DNA of 64,000 nt from Micromonospora sp. CB01531 (GTDB taxonomy: Bacteria; Actinomycetota; Actinomycetes; Mycobacteriales; Micromonosporaceae). Below, piece after piece: positions 1 to 9,160 of this stretch (positions within the stretch are counted from its first letter, which is position 1; the number at the start of each line of letters is the position of its first letter). The position numbers and the translations under genes are program-made. A model generated the notes under the pieces. The model did not search any database. It was not told the DNA's origin and saw only the letters and a list, made by a program, of their open reading frames with translations. Where the stretch lies: the NCBI RefSeq assembly GCF_001905095.1, contig NZ_LWLS01000074.1, positions 1 through 64,000 on the forward strand, in the 5' to 3' direction.

Positions 1-9
1 CCACCGTGA

Positions 10-537
10 TCGGCCAGTAACACAACACTCTCTAAGTATGCCGGCGACACGTTCCTCGGACTTGCTCCCAACGAGCCGTACGCGGTCGGCGTCGCCGACC
101 TGCTCGCCGTCACGCTGCTGGACGTGAATCCAGGTGCGGCTGCGGCGCGAGCGCTCCTGCCTGGGGGGAAACTCGCCAACCACACGTCGACGCTGCTGGC
201 CAGGATTCCACTCGGTGTCGCCATCTGGGAGGCGACCGACGACGACTTGGCTTGGTCCGGTTCGTTGTGGTCGCTGCTGCGAAACGTTGATGGCGTAGGG
301 AGGACGATTGCTGGGAAACTCTTGGCGCGGAAGCGTCCCGAACTCATCCCGATCGTCGATGATGTCGTGCACGGCCGTCTTGGCTGCATCAAGGGCACCT
401 ACTGGAAAACATTTCGCCGCGTCCTCCAGGACCCCGCCCGTCGAGCGCGCATCGCCTCGCTCGCACCTCACGTGCCCGCACTACGCGCACTGGACACCTT
501 GATGTGGATGCATTGGAAGAAGCATGGTCTGTCCTGA
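10..537 (+). pseudogene. DUF6308-family protein, 5'-truncated
   Basis: The first in-frame GTG is at 124 and gives a 137-residue product, but the same frame is open and protein-like back to a stop at 7-9 without any ATG, GTG or TTG. Residues before the GTG (FLGLAPNEPYAVGVADLL) look like real protein, so the N-terminus is probably missing or lies beyond a frameshift. The C-terminal half (GVGRTIAGKLLARKRPELIPIVDD, then a basic W-x-x-F segment) resembles DUF6308 proteins, a poorly characterised family of roughly 200 residues. I do not know its function. It points toward the convergent DUF6602 gene. The family call rests on recognition of the helix-hairpin-like GVG...LLARKRP segment only. Confidence 0.6.
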
Positions 538-586
538 ACACGAACTCGGCGCAGGACGGCATGAAAGTAGACCTCTGTGGATCACT

Positions 587-1891
587 TCAGCTGCCGCCAA
601 CCGTGCGGCGTCCGGCATCTAGGTGGCGCGCTACCCATCTCGACAGGCGCCCAGTGTTATTTTCTGCGGCAACCGCTTGGCCATCCGGAAGCATGACGCA
701 TTGACATTCTTCTGTAATCAGCTGAAGTTCGCGTCCGCTAGTTCCAACCAGGCCCGTCTCTAGAAGTCCATTAATGAAGCTCTCAGGATCTATTCCCGCT
801 TGACTCAAAAAGGTTAGAAACTCATAATTATCAGTCTCGACAACCCAGCCGTTACACAGGGCCTGAATTACCACGAACTGCTCATGAGAAAGGCGGGCGG
901 GTTCCCATTCAACCGATGTCTCTTGCGCCGCTAGGTGCTCTTCGCTTGCGTCTACTATCTCATACACCCAGCCGGTCCTGCCGTCGCTTTCGACAGCGTC
1001 CGCCAACAAGAATGCACTGAAATTCTCAATTGATAGGTCTTCCCCCCAAGGGTCACCCATTCCGAACTCGCGGTGAAGCCGCGTCCAAATGAGTTCTAGA
1101 AGCAGTTGCAGGGGGTTGGTCGACGATGAAACGCAAAACGGCCACTTGCCATCTTGCAAACGCGTAGAGAATGGCTGGCCGTTGGCTTTGAGCAACGAGT
1201 AGCCGCCCGACACGATAAGCTGCGGAAAACTTCCTGGACCGAAGCCACGAACGCCAGTGTTGCTCCCTAAGTACTCAGCCAGCGACCTTCGGAAGTTGCG
1301 CTCCCTTGCAAATCCGCGATATCCGAAGATTACTCGGACAGCACAAACCTGCTCCATCACGAGAGCATGCAAGATCAGTTGATGGCGCAGAGTTAGCCTC
1401 GACTTTATCTCGCTGAATGGTGGGGCGACAACCCCAGTTGTCTCCGCAAACGCTTTTTGAGCCGAGCGGACGTCCACGCGTCCCGCCTCACTGTCTCGAG
1501 ATCGAATATAATTCGACTCCAGTGCGCGCACGTTGGCGAGATGCTCGAAAGCATCCGCTAGGTCACTGCTATAAAGCGTCTTTTTGATTTCAAATACAGC
1601 AATTACATCCCGCACGTGCCAGATATATTCTTTAATGTACGGGAGCCTCTGCCCTTCGCCTCGCACTAGCATGCAATCGATTTGCCCGGACTGCCCGCCA
1701 GTTCCGTCAGTGATGAACCCACTCACTACCTGCAGACCAAGGTGTTGCGGGACCGCCTGGCTCAGGATCTCCTTGGACAGGCCCTCGAACATGTCTCCGA
1801 TAGTTGGCCCGTGCTTGATGTTGACGGCTTCCAGTCTCTTGATCTCCTCCTCTTTGAGGCGGAGTAGCAGCTCGGCAACCGTCCGGATCAT
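587..1891 (-). CDS. DUF6602 protein, putative PD-(D/E)XK nuclease
   Basis: A 434-residue protein with an ATG start preceded by GGAG about six bases upstream. The N-terminal third has a helical start followed by a nuclease-like core: G-Q-I-D72 on one strand, then V-F-E101-I-K103 on the next, the D...ExK spacing of PD-(D/E)XK enzymes. DUF6602 proteins are known mainly as accessory-region genes of unknown biochemical role; a nuclease function is inferred from these residues. The C-terminal 200 residues are rich in aromatic and acidic residues and I do not recognise a second domain. Base composition is visibly more AT-rich than the 9-64 kb part of the window, consistent with recent acquisition. 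It is monocistronic and convergent with the DUF6308 remnant. Confidence 0.72.
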   Translation of the reverse strand: MIRTVAELLLRLKEEEIKRLEAVNIKHGPTIGDMFEGLSKEILSQAVPQHLGLQVVSGFITDGTGGQSGQIDCMLVRGEGQRLPYIKEYIWHVRDVIAVFEIKKTLYSSDLADAFEHLANVRALESNYIRSRDSEAGRVDVRSAQKAFAETTGVVAPPFSEIKSRLTLRHQLILHALVMEQVCAVRVIFGYRGFARERNFRRSLAEYLGSNTGVRGFGPGSFPQLIVSGGYSLLKANGQPFSTRLQDGKWPFCVSSSTNPLQLLLELIWTRLHREFGMGDPWGEDLSIENFSAFLLADAVESDGRTGWVYEIVDASEEHLAAQETSVEWEPARLSHEQFVVIQALCNGWVVETDNYEFLTFLSQAGIDPESFINGLLETGLVGTSGRELQLITEECQCVMLPDGQAVAAENNTGRLSRWVARHLDAGRRTVGGS

Positions 1892-2244
1892 GACTACTCC
1901 ACACTCATCCCGCGTCAGGTCAGCATGTTCGACGTGTCAATACAGACTATAGATGGCCAGCGACACGTATCCGCGCTCCAGAGGCGTCAGCTACCTCGGT
2001 GGCAGGCAATAGCTATCAACGCACTCTTCTCGGCTACCTATTGACTGGTGGTACGACCGCAGCCCGGCCAGGCTTGGTCGAGGTGACCGGTGGGGTCGCT
2101 CTCATCTCGGCTGCCCACCGCAGGCTGGTGTGGCTCTCATCTGGCGTGCGCCCCGCCGGTCACCGCGGCGGAGAGAGGCTCAAGAGGGGACTGACCGGCT
2201 CAAGGTAGCGCTCGACGAACACTGCCGGATCGAGGGAGGACACG
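1892..2244. other. intergenic region without a gene
   Basis: Between the DUF6602 start and the IS110 mosaic I see no convincing coding frame. It must contain the promoter of the DUF6602 gene (minus strand) and the leader of the IS110 fragment, whose GGGAGG ribosome site ends about eight bases before the ATG at 2245. Confidence 0.4.
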
Positions 2245-2451
2245 ATGGCTCAGGCCATCATCGGCGTGGACCCGCACAAGCGTTCCGCCACCATCGAAAT
2301 CATCAACGCGCGGGAGAAGACGCTCGGGCAGGGCCGGTTCGGCACCGACCGCGACGGCTACCAGGCCATGCTCGCCGCCGGCCGCAAGCACAAAGACCGC
2401 CTTTGGGCGGTCGAGGGCTGCAACCCTCGAGACGGTGCGGATCGGCAATGA
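2245..2451 (+). pseudogene. IS110 transposase N-terminal fragment 1
   Basis: Begins with the RuvC-like first strand typical of IS110 DEDD transposases (IIGVDPHKRSATIEI) and ends after about 60 residues at W-A-V-E-G-C-N, where a full protein would continue to the rest of the DEDD domain. Sequence after about 2425 belongs to a different copy in another frame. A good ribosome site (GGGAGG) and ATG remain, so a short peptide could still be made. Confidence 0.75.
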
Positions 2452-3232
2452 CCCGGTCGCGCTCGGGTTGGAGATCGCCAAGGCGGGTCCGGACCCGGAC
2501 GTGGTCCTGGAGGCCACCTATGGCTGGTACTGGGCGGTGGATGTGCTGACCGCGGCCGGTGCTCGGGTGCATCTGGCGCATCCGTTGGGAGTGAAGGGGT
2601 TCGCCTACCGGCGGGTGAAGTACGACGCCCGGGACGCCGCGGACCTGGCGGATCTGCTGCGGATGGGCAGGCTGCCGGAGGCGTATGTCGCGCCGCCGGC
2701 GGTGCGGGAGCTGCGGGAGCTGGTGCGGCATCGGGCCAAGCTGGTCGCGTGGCGTTCGGGGTTGAAGGCGTCGGTGCATGCGGTGTTGGCCAAGCAGGGC
2801 GTGCACATCGCGGTGTCGGATCTGTTCGGCGTGGGCGGGCGAGAACTCCTTGCCCGGGCGCCGCTGGACGGGGCGTATCGGGGTCGAGTGTCGTCGCTGT
2901 GCCGGCTGATCGACGCGGTCGATTTCGAGATCGACGCGATTGCCGGTCCGATCCGGGCCAGACTCTGCGGGCACGGCGGTTACACGGCGATCCAGGCCAT
3001 CCCCGGTATCGGACCGGTCCTGGCGGCGGTGTTCGTCGCCGAGATCGGCGAGGTCGACCGGTTCCCCGGCCCAGCGCAGCTAGCTTCGTGGGCTGGGCAG
3101 GTCAAAACCCTACCCTTGACCGGCCCCGCTCCTTCATGGATGACGTGGCGGGCCGGGCGGCGGCCCGCTCCCCGGAGGGCGGGCCGATGGCAGACAGTGA
3201 GGATGGTGGGGTGGGTCGCCGGGCCGGTCTGA
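2435..3232 (+). pseudogene. IS110 transposase fragment 2, C-terminally truncated
   Basis: From V-R-I-G-N-D-P onward this reads as the middle of an IS110 transposase: E-A-T-Y-G-W-Y-W of the RuvC domain, the D-A-R-D-A-A-D-L-A-D-L-L-R helix of the DEDD core, the helical arm, and the Tnp20 start (A-I-P-G-I-G-P-V-L-A-A-V-F-V-A-E-I-G) up to L-A-S-W-A-G near 3096. The following residues to the stop are not transposase-like, so the Ser-containing C-terminal half is gone. The N-terminal start also belongs to a different copy. Inactive. Confidence 0.8.
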
Positions 3233-3433
3233 CTCACCGGCAGACCGACGGTTGCTGTCCTCATCCCGATCCGTCGGCCGGCCCGGTGGCTCCGCGAGCA
3301 GCATGTCACCGGTCAGGCGTCGTGACCTGATAGGAGCCTGTGCGAGAGGCGCCCACCACTGTGTTGTCCCTCTGCCTGACCGGTGACGTGTCCACACATC
3401 TCGACGCAGACGAGAAGGGCGGACCTCACCAGC

Positions 3434-3664
3434 ATGGCAGCCAAGAAGCGACCCGTGATCGGTGGTGTCGACACCCACCACGCGGCGATGATCGACAGCA
3501 ATGGCGGACTACTGGCCGACGCCGAGTTCCCCGCGACCACCGCCGGCTACGCGGAACTGCTGGCCTGGATGCGCTCCTTCGGCCGCTTGCTCGCCGTGGG
3601 CGTCGAGGGCACGGGCAGCTACGGCGCTGGGCTGGCCCGTCACCTGGCCGCCCGCTCACTCGGA
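3434..3664 (+). pseudogene. IS110 transposase N-terminal fragment 3
   Basis: ATG at 3434 opens a third RuvC-like N-terminus (V-I-G-G-V-D-T-H-H-A-A-M-I-D) followed by G-V-E-G-T-G-S-Y-G-A-G-L-A-R. IS110 similarity ends near 3660; the frame then runs on to 3751 through DNA that encodes the C-terminus of the gene on the opposite strand. The truncation point therefore coincides with the 3' end of the PLD-like gene. Confidence 0.75.
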
Positions 3665-4591
3665 TTATCGCGGGGTCGCTCGGCGCCACCATTGATCGAA
3701 CGGTGGCCGCTCGGAAGTAGGAGAGATCTCCGAATAGTCGTTCTTAAATAAGGTGTTGATAGGAGGAACGTTCCAGACAACCTTGTCGTCGCCCAGCCAG
3801 CGGTCGTGCCAATCTCGCACGCCCCGGCGATCGACCCGCCATTGGGCGACGATGTTGTAATTGCTCATTTCCTGTTGAAAACGCTCAAAGTCTTTCAGTG
3901 ACTTGTTGCTGATCACATTCTCGGCGTCGCCTGAGATAATCCTAATTTCTGTTACATCCTCTAGGCGAAGCTCCTCGGCCAGTTCCTCTAATGCTCGTGC
4001 GCCGAAGTGGGGGTCGGCCCACCAGACAACGCCCTTCAGTGGTCTAATAACCCGACGAAGCTTTACCACATTCAGGAAAGGAGTTCGCGGGGAGATCATG
4101 GATGCTATCGCTTGAACCTCACCCGCAAGTGCCGCATCGGGGGCTGGCGCAAGACTTCGGACGGTCTTGAGTTTGGTCGAGTAGGCGAGAAGTCCTACGC
4201 CGCTCAACCATCGCAACGTGGGTCGGATATCTGTAACAGTCGTTTCGGTCGAGACTGCGCGATGCTGATGCAGCAAATCGAGTACGCCATCTTCTGGCAC
4301 AGGGCCAAGTCCTCTCAACTCCTGTTCAATCACTTGTAGGGGATTGAGTTGTCGCAGCGCTTGCCCAAGCGCTTGGTTGGCTTCCTTATCTTTTCGCATC
4401 ACCCAGGCAAGCTTGAACAGCGCGAGTCCCGCATCCGTCAGTTGAGACTCCCCGAGTAGGCCACACCGAGCGAGGAGGTATTTGGGTATCGGTTCAACAT
4501 CACCGCCTGAGGCGGCAGTACGAATTGCGGACAATAGCTGCTGAGGAGGTATTTCGAAGAGGGAGCTATCATTTGGTGTGTCGGCAGCCAC
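3665..4591 (-). CDS. phospholipase D-like domain protein
   Basis: A 308-residue protein, GTG start overlapping the stop of the upstream gene by one base (TAGTG), so the two are translationally coupled. The first 150 residues look like winged-helix or helical repeats; the C-terminal half has the alternating strands of a PLD-like fold (V-V-W-W-A-D-P-H-F-G, I-R-I-I-S-G-D, W-R-V-D-R-R-G) ending in W-H262-D-R-W-L-G-D-D. This is the H-D-R variant seen in MIT-C/PLD-like domains rather than a full HxKxxxxD motif, so catalysis is uncertain. The stop lies right at the edge of the IS110 debris, so the last residues could have been altered. With its partner it looks like an AT-richer accessory pair; a defence role is inference. 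Confidence 0.6.
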   Translation of the reverse strand: MAADTPNDSSLFEIPPQQLLSAIRTAASGGDVEPIPKYLLARCGLLGESQLTDAGLALFKLAWVMRKDKEANQALGQALRQLNPLQVIEQELRGLGPVPEDGVLDLLHQHRAVSTETTVTDIRPTLRWLSGVGLLAYSTKLKTVRSLAPAPDAALAGEVQAIASMISPRTPFLNVVKLRRVIRPLKGVVWWADPHFGARALEELAEELRLEDVTEIRIISGDAENVISNKSLKDFERFQQEMSNYNIVAQWRVDRRGVRDWHDRWLGDDKVVWNVPPINTLFKNDYSEISPTSERPPFDQWWRRATPR

Positions 4592-5415
4592 TACTGGAAT
4601 CCCCTCAGGGATTGCAAGATTTGAATGACTTCATCCGCCCTATACTTCGATAAATCGAGCGATACCGAGATCGACAAGGCGGGTTGAGGGTACGCTGCAC
4701 CGGGCCGGCTGGTGCTTTCAATGCTCTGCTCCGGATCTTCTTCATGTGGCGGCTCGTCCTCAGCCTCAAATGCTCGGTCCAGTTCGGCATCGTCCGCGTC
4801 CGTGTCCTCGACCACGTCTCTTTGGACGGGGATGGAAGCTTGCTCCTGGTCTGCATTGGCCGGCGGCATATCTCCGATTCCCGCTTTGCGGACGATGTTC
4901 AGGCCGTCGACCATTCCCGCATGGTGAAGCGATTCAACGAAAGCCTGCGCGGCTTTCTCGGCAAATTCCGCGGACTTGCCATAGTCGAACTGCAAACGCG
5001 AGGACAGGGCCGACAATTGAGGAAGCTCCGTGCCATCGAAACTATCCACCAGTTCACGGTATGCCTTCAGGTTCAATAAGGCGATCCGTCGAGCTTCGCG
5101 TTGACCATCTGCATTTGATGTGTTCACCAGCTTCTGACCTAGCTCCGACAGCCCAATCTGCTCGCCATCGATGTTTATCAGCTTAAAGCCGCGTAGAAGT
5201 GCTATCCGCGTATCCCAGTGGTTGCCCGAGGCGCGGTTCCAACCAAGCTGCTTCGCGAACGCTTCCTTGGAGGTCATGCCAAGCCGCGCGATGTTCCATA
5301 GCTTTGAGGCTGAGCTCTCGGCCACTGAAAGGCCCTGGCTAGGCAGCCCTTTCTTGAATGCCGGATTTCGAGCGGGCGTTGACGAGATAGCCGGGGTGGA
5401 TGGCTGCTGCGACAA
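4591..5415 (-). CDS. putative winged-helix protein, partner of the PLD-like gene
   Basis: Unrecognised protein of about 274 residues. I place the start at a TTG at 5415 because CCGGAGG sits five bases upstream; an earlier in-frame TTG at 5442 has no ribosome site. After a proline/serine-rich N-terminus comes a block of short helices (S-K-L-W-N-I-A-R-L-G-M-T-S-K-E-A-F-A-K-Q) that resembles two winged-helix units of the DUF5343 kind, then an acidic low-complexity linker (E-D-T-D-A-D-D-A-E-L-D) and a short C-terminal strand-helix element (S-I-S-V-S-L-D-L). It is coupled to the PLD-like gene, so the two probably act as a complex. Function unknown. Confidence 0.55.
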   Translation of the reverse strand: MSQQPSTPAISSTPARNPAFKKGLPSQGLSVAESSASKLWNIARLGMTSKEAFAKQLGWNRASGNHWDTRIALLRGFKLINIDGEQIGLSELGQKLVNTSNADGQREARRIALLNLKAYRELVDSFDGTELPQLSALSSRLQFDYGKSAEFAEKAAQAFVESLHHAGMVDGLNIVRKAGIGDMPPANADQEQASIPVQRDVVEDTDADDAELDRAFEAEDEPPHEEDPEQSIESTSRPGAAYPQPALSISVSLDLSKYRADEVIQILQSLRGFQ

Positions 5416-5835
5416 GTGGTCCTCCGGTAACGACGGCGGCAAGCAACACTAGGACGCGGCGGGGCGACTCGCCTCCGCCAGCTGGGTCCTACACGATCCT
5501 CCCTTAGTTCCGCACCTAAGGCATCCCGCGACACTGCTGCTTCGCATGGAGTCTGATGAGGGGTTTGGCAAAGCGTTGCCAGCAATCCCATCGGGGATGC
5601 CGGGAATCGGGCACGAGGTGGCACCAGGCATGATGGGGCAAACGGTGCTGATTCGGGCGTCACCCAGGTGTTTCCGGGCCGTGGGGGGTCGTCAAGTGGG
5701 GACCACCGCTGACCGACGACAACAAGCAGCGCTTTACAAGCGAGGGGGGCGAGCGCCTCGAACTGTCGTATCGCGGACAGAAGACCATGCAACCTCGCTC
5801 AGCTAGGCTGACCGCTCGACCTCTTGGAGGCTCAG
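5416..5835. other. intergenic region without a gene
   Basis: About 400 bases between divergent genes. No frame on either strand reads as protein and I see no clear hairpin or repeat. It should hold the two divergent promoters. Confidence 0.4.
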
Positions 5836-6087
5836 GTGTCTGTCGGCAAGGTCTCTGTCGAGCGTAGCGCTCTTTCGTCTACTCATCTCATGATCATGCA
5901 GTTCGATCACACAACCGCAGAAATGGTTAGGTTCGGCGACACCTATGCGGACTCGGACTACAACCGGGCCGAGGCGGAACGCGACGCAGCCAACTATGCG
6001 CAGCAGGCGGGGGCGAAGGGCCTGTCGTTGCAGTATCTCGTCGTGCGAGTGGAGACCTTGGTGGCGTTTGGACCCGACAAGTTCTAA
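5836..6087 (+). CDS. small hypothetical protein, 83 residues
   Basis: GTG at 5836 has GGAGG at 5826-5830, five bases upstream, which decides against the in-frame TTG at 5824. The product has a conserved-looking core (Q-F-D-H-T-T-A-E-M-V-R-F-G-D, then an alanine/glutamate helix, then Y-L-V-V-R-V-E-T-L-V-A-F-G). I do not recognise a family. The TAA stop at 6085-6087 lies inside the five-base target duplication of the IS1380 element that follows, so the insertion left the protein sequence unchanged but removed its native 3' region. Confidence 0.55.
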   Translation: MSVGKVSVERSALSSTHLMIMQFDHTTAEMVRFGDTYADSDYNRAEAERDAANYAQQAGAKGLSLQYLVVRVETLVAFGPDKF

Positions 6088-6088
6088 G
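6084..6088. repeat. IS1380 target-site duplication, left copy (CTAAG)
   Basis: CTAAG directly flanks the left inverted repeat and recurs at 7753-7757 next to the right one. Four to five bases is the usual duplication for IS1380. Confidence 0.8.
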
Positions 6089-6136
6089 CCTGAATCCACC
6101 GATAGGCATCGGGTTACGCCGGCGCGGTAGACAGGA

Positions 6137-6203
6137 AGATGCCCTCTGACCGGGGAAAATGGGAGTTCTCGAAGCTTCCATCAGCCTGGTCGAGAGGGCA
6201 TCT
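6137..6203. repeat. inverted repeat in the IS1380 leader
   Basis: An 11-base perfect inverted repeat, agatgccctct at 6137-6147 and agagggcatct at 6193-6203, lies between the left end and the transposase start. It could form a hairpin that limits translation from outside promoters, as proposed for several insertion sequences; here that role is inference. Confidence 0.6.
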
Positions 6204-6208
6204 GTCAG

Positions 6209-7605
6209 GTGCGATTGTTGCATGGCCGCCGCGGCGTGGACGCGGTGTTTGATGATCCGAATTTGGTGTCGTGTGCCGGGTTGGTCCCGGTGATGCGCTT
6301 GGCCGAGCAGGTGGATCTTGCTGGCCTGGTCGCAAGGCGGGTACGCCCTGACCTGTCGACCGGAGCCAACGCTGGGGGTAAAGCCGCGGCGATTGTGGCC
6401 GGGATGGCCGCCGGCGCGGACTGCATCACCGATCTGGACGTGCTGCGCCACGGCGGGATGGGTGGCCTTTTCGCCGGGGTGTACGCGCCGTCGACGCTGG
6501 GATCGTTTTGCGGTTCTTCACCTGGGGTCACACGCTGCAGTTGGAGGCCGCCGCACGGGACCTGCTGGCTGCCCTCGCCGCGCGGATGCCGCTGTTACCC
6601 GGCGCCGGGCAGTTGGCCTATGTGGATGTGGACTCGCTGTTGCCTCGCGTGTACGGGCACGCGAAGCAGGGCGCGGCGTTCGGGCACGCCAAGGTCGGCG
6701 GCTACAACGTGCGGCTTCGTGGCCTGTCACCGTTGGTCGCCGCGATCAGCACCCCGCAGGCCGCCCCGGTGGTCGCCGCCACACGGTTGCGTGGCGGTAA
6801 CGCCGGTTCGGCTCGCGCCGCGGCGTCGCTGGTGAAACAGGCGATCTCCACCGCCCGCGCGTGCGGGGCGACCGGTCAGATCCTGGTACGCGCCGACTCG
6901 GCGTTCGGCTCCGGCCCGGTGGTCTCGGCCTGCCGCAAGGCAGGCGTGAACTTCTCGGTCACCCTGCAGACCAACCCGAAACTACGGGCCGCGATCGACG
7001 ACATCGGGAAGTCAGCGTGGACGCCGGTGCGCTACCCCGGCGCGGTCCGCGACGACGACACCGGGCAGTGGATCTCCGACGCCGAGGTCGCCGAAACCGT
7101 CTACACCGCGTTCGAAACAACCACCCACAAGATCACCGCCCGGCTGGTCGTGCGCCGTGTCCGAGAGAAGAACCCGGCACCAGCCGGACAGGAAGAGCTA
7201 TTCCCCACCTGGCGCCACCACGCGTTTCTGACCGACACCAGACTGTCCACCGTGGAAGCCGACCTGACCCACCGGGCCCACGCCATCATCGAGCAACTCT
7301 TCGCCGACCTGATCGACGGGCCCCTGGCCCACATGCCCTCGGGCCGATTCCCGGCCAACGCCGCCTGGCTGACCCTCGCCGCGATGACCCACAACCTCAC
7401 CCGAGCCACGGCGACGCTCGCCGGACCGGCCCACGCCAAAACCCGCGCCGCCACCATCCGCCGGCAACTCATCAACGTCCCCGCCCGGATCGCCCACCGA
7501 GCCCGACGAATCATCGTTCACCTGCCCACGCACTGGCCCTGGCAGACCGCCTGGCAGCAACTGTTCACCGCCGCCCACGCACCACCCGCACCCGCCGGCC
7601 CCTGA
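6209..7605 (+). pseudogene. IS1380-family transposase, frameshifted
   Basis: The GTG at 6209 starts a typical IS1380 N-terminus (F-D-D-P-N-L-V-S-C-A-G-L-V-P-V-M) that runs to S-T-L-G-S-F near 6505, then loses frame. The remainder (R-F-F-T-W-G-H-T-L-Q-L-E-A through D-V-D-S, R-A-D-S-A-F-G-S and the C-terminal helices) continues in the frame two positions on to 7605. A single base missing from the T-run in ggatcgttttgcgg explains both. The DDE residues are in the second frame (D-V-D-S, A-D-S). Programmed frameshifting is unusual in this family, so I call it a pseudogene. Confidence 0.85.
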
Positions 7606-7752
7606 CCGACCACCCACCACAGGCCCGAGCACCAACACGGAGCAAGCCGGAACAAGCCGGCAGGCTAACCACGCCCGCCACCCCAACCATCAACACACAT
7701 CAACGAATGATGATCAATGCCGCCAACCAAAGATCACAGCGGTGGATTCAGG

Positions 7753-7757
7753 CTAAG
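7753..7757. repeat. IS1380 target-site duplication, right copy (CTAAG)
   Basis: Second copy of CTAAG, directly after the right inverted repeat; see the left copy at 6084-6088. Confidence 0.8.
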
Positions 7758-7989
7758 CCGTCGCCAGGCCGTCAAACGGATGAAGCGCCCAAAACGACAA
7801 GCGCGGGGTCAGGGGGTTGGCCGAGTTGAAGCCCGCGGCTCTTCGTTTCCACTACAGCCAGCGTCGGCGAGCAGCAGGGGAGCACCGAGCGCGGCCGCCA
7901 TCCGACTCGTCGCGCTCGGCATCGGCATAGCGGCGAAATGACGCGGCACGGTGGTCTAATGAGGACTCGCCCCCAGTGAGGAGCTTGAC

Positions 7990-8574
7990 GTGGGTCTCGC
8001 TGACTTCATTCGGATCGCCCGAGGAAACCTGACCGCCGAGGAGCTAGCCGAGCGTGACGCTCTCGCCCGCGAGCGCTCTGAAGCTCGGCGGGCCGAGGCC
8101 GAGCGGGCGCGTGTCGAAGCCGAGCAGGCGTTGCAACGTCGACGTGCGCAGATCGCCGCGCGGGACCGGCACCCGGAGCGCATGGAGGTGGCCGTTGGCA
8201 TCTCCTCGATCGAACTGGTCTGCCATGCCGACACGCTGACTGCGTTGCTAGTCATGCTCCAGGACACGTCCGGCTGGACGAGCCCCCGAGCGCAGGAAGG
8301 GCGGATCGAGGCCCTCGACGGCAACATGGTGCGTGTTCACCTCTCTGGTCACCAGGTCTCCCTCATTCTCTTCAGGACGGCTGAGCGCGCGCAGAATGCC
8401 TGGCAGGGACAGGCTGTTGTTGCCAAACGTCTATACCGAGCGTTTGCCGGGATCATCGACCAGGTGGATCCGGACGCGCCTTCTGCTGAGCCGATTCCGC
8501 CGGTGGTGCTGGACGACCGGGTGGGCGTGCGTCGCGGTGAGGATGACGAGATGGCTGAGCCCGGCCAGTCGTAG
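7990..8574 (+). CDS. hypothetical protein with N-terminal coiled coil
   Basis: GTG start at 7990 with GTGAGGAG ending about six bases upstream; 194 residues. Residues 12-58 form a highly charged E/R/A-rich helix (A-R-E-R-S-E-A-R-R-A-E-A-E-R-A) that should be a coiled coil. A compact alpha/beta part follows (V-A-V-G-I-S-S-I-E-L-V-C-H-A-D-T-L, V-R-V-H-L-S-G-H-Q-V-S-L-I-L-F) and an acidic tail. No family recognised, no signal peptide or membrane segment. It stands alone between the IS1380 element and IS5 debris. Confidence 0.55.
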   Translation: MGLADFIRIARGNLTAEELAERDALARERSEARRAEAERARVEAEQALQRRRAQIAARDRHPERMEVAVGISSIELVCHADTLTALLVMLQDTSGWTSPRAQEGRIEALDGNMVRVHLSGHQVSLILFRTAERAQNAWQGQAVVAKRLYRAFAGIIDQVDPDAPSAEPIPPVVLDDRVGVRRGEDDEMAEPGQS

Positions 8575-8912
8575 CCGAGGAAGGGGCCAGGCGGCGTGCG
8601 GCTGGGCCTAGCATCTGGGGGCACGACGTCATGGTCCTTGGCGCCTTGATCGGTTGCACGCCTACGAGGCAGCGAAGAGGCAGCGAGACGACCGACAGCA
8701 CCCGGTAAGGGATGACGAGAGGCAACAGAGTCACCGTGCTCGGCGGCCAAGGACGCCAGCGGATGACATTTAACCGTGCCGCGGACCCGCGTTCACACCG
8801 AAGCGTTCTGTGCAGATGCGCCCAGGCTGATCCAGCACCGAGTGCTAGAGCACCCACCGCGGCTGTTGTCGGCAGCCGTAGCAGATCCTCGCCATGATTT
8901 GCAGCCGCTAGA
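8575..8912. other. intergenic region without a gene
   Basis: No reading frame of protein-like composition on either strand; probably degraded DNA adjoining the IS5 remnant. Confidence 0.35.
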
Positions 8913-9160
8913 TCCTTGGGTTCGAGAATCTGAACGATGCCCAGTGGGCCCTGGTCGAGCCACTGCTGCCGGCGCCGAACAAGGGCGAGCGCCCGGAAAA
9001 GCATCCGCGAACTGGTGGACGCGATCTTGTATGTGGTGCGTACCGGCTCGGCTGCTCGTGGCGGCAACTGCCGGTCGATTTCCCGCCATGGCAGACGGTG
9101 TACTGGTACTTCACCCGCTGTGAGGAGAACAAGGCCGCCGAGCGGATGCTGGTCGTGCTG
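8913..9160 (+). pseudogene. IS5-family transposase remnant (multiple frameshifts)
   Basis: One frame reads F-E-N-L-N-D-A-Q-W-A-L-V-E-P-L-L-P-A-P-N-K-G-E-R-P, the standard N-terminus of IS5-type transposases, and later W-R-Q-L-P-V-D-F-P-P-W-Q-T-V-Y-W-Y-F; the stretch between (R-E-L-V-D-A-I-L-Y-V-V-R-T-G) is in another frame, so at least two compensating indels are present. Only the first 90 or so residues survive; no DDE core, no ends. Confidence 0.8.

Larger units (their letters stand above)
2245..3664 (+). mobile_element. mosaic of three truncated IS110-family elements
   Basis: Three successive N-terminal pieces of IS110 transposases lie head to tail. The first (2245 to about 2425) joins the second without its own catalytic remainder, the second runs to about 3096 and loses its C-terminus, and the third starts at 3434 and stops being IS110-like near 3660. 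The leader 3290-3380 is of the type normally found 5' of IS110 transposase genes. No complete element or terminal repeat is present (IS110 elements usually lack inverted repeats). This looks like repeated nested insertion and deletion at one spot. Confidence 0.75.
6089..7752 (+). mobile_element. IS1380-family insertion sequence
   Basis: Bounded by perfect inverted repeats: cctgaatccaccg at 6089-6101 and its complement cggtggattcagg at 7740-7752, both flanked by CTAAG. The 1.66-kb size and single transposase gene fit IS1380. Both ends and the duplication are intact, so the insertion is recent relative to the other elements here, yet the transposase carries a frameshift. Confidence 0.9.
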
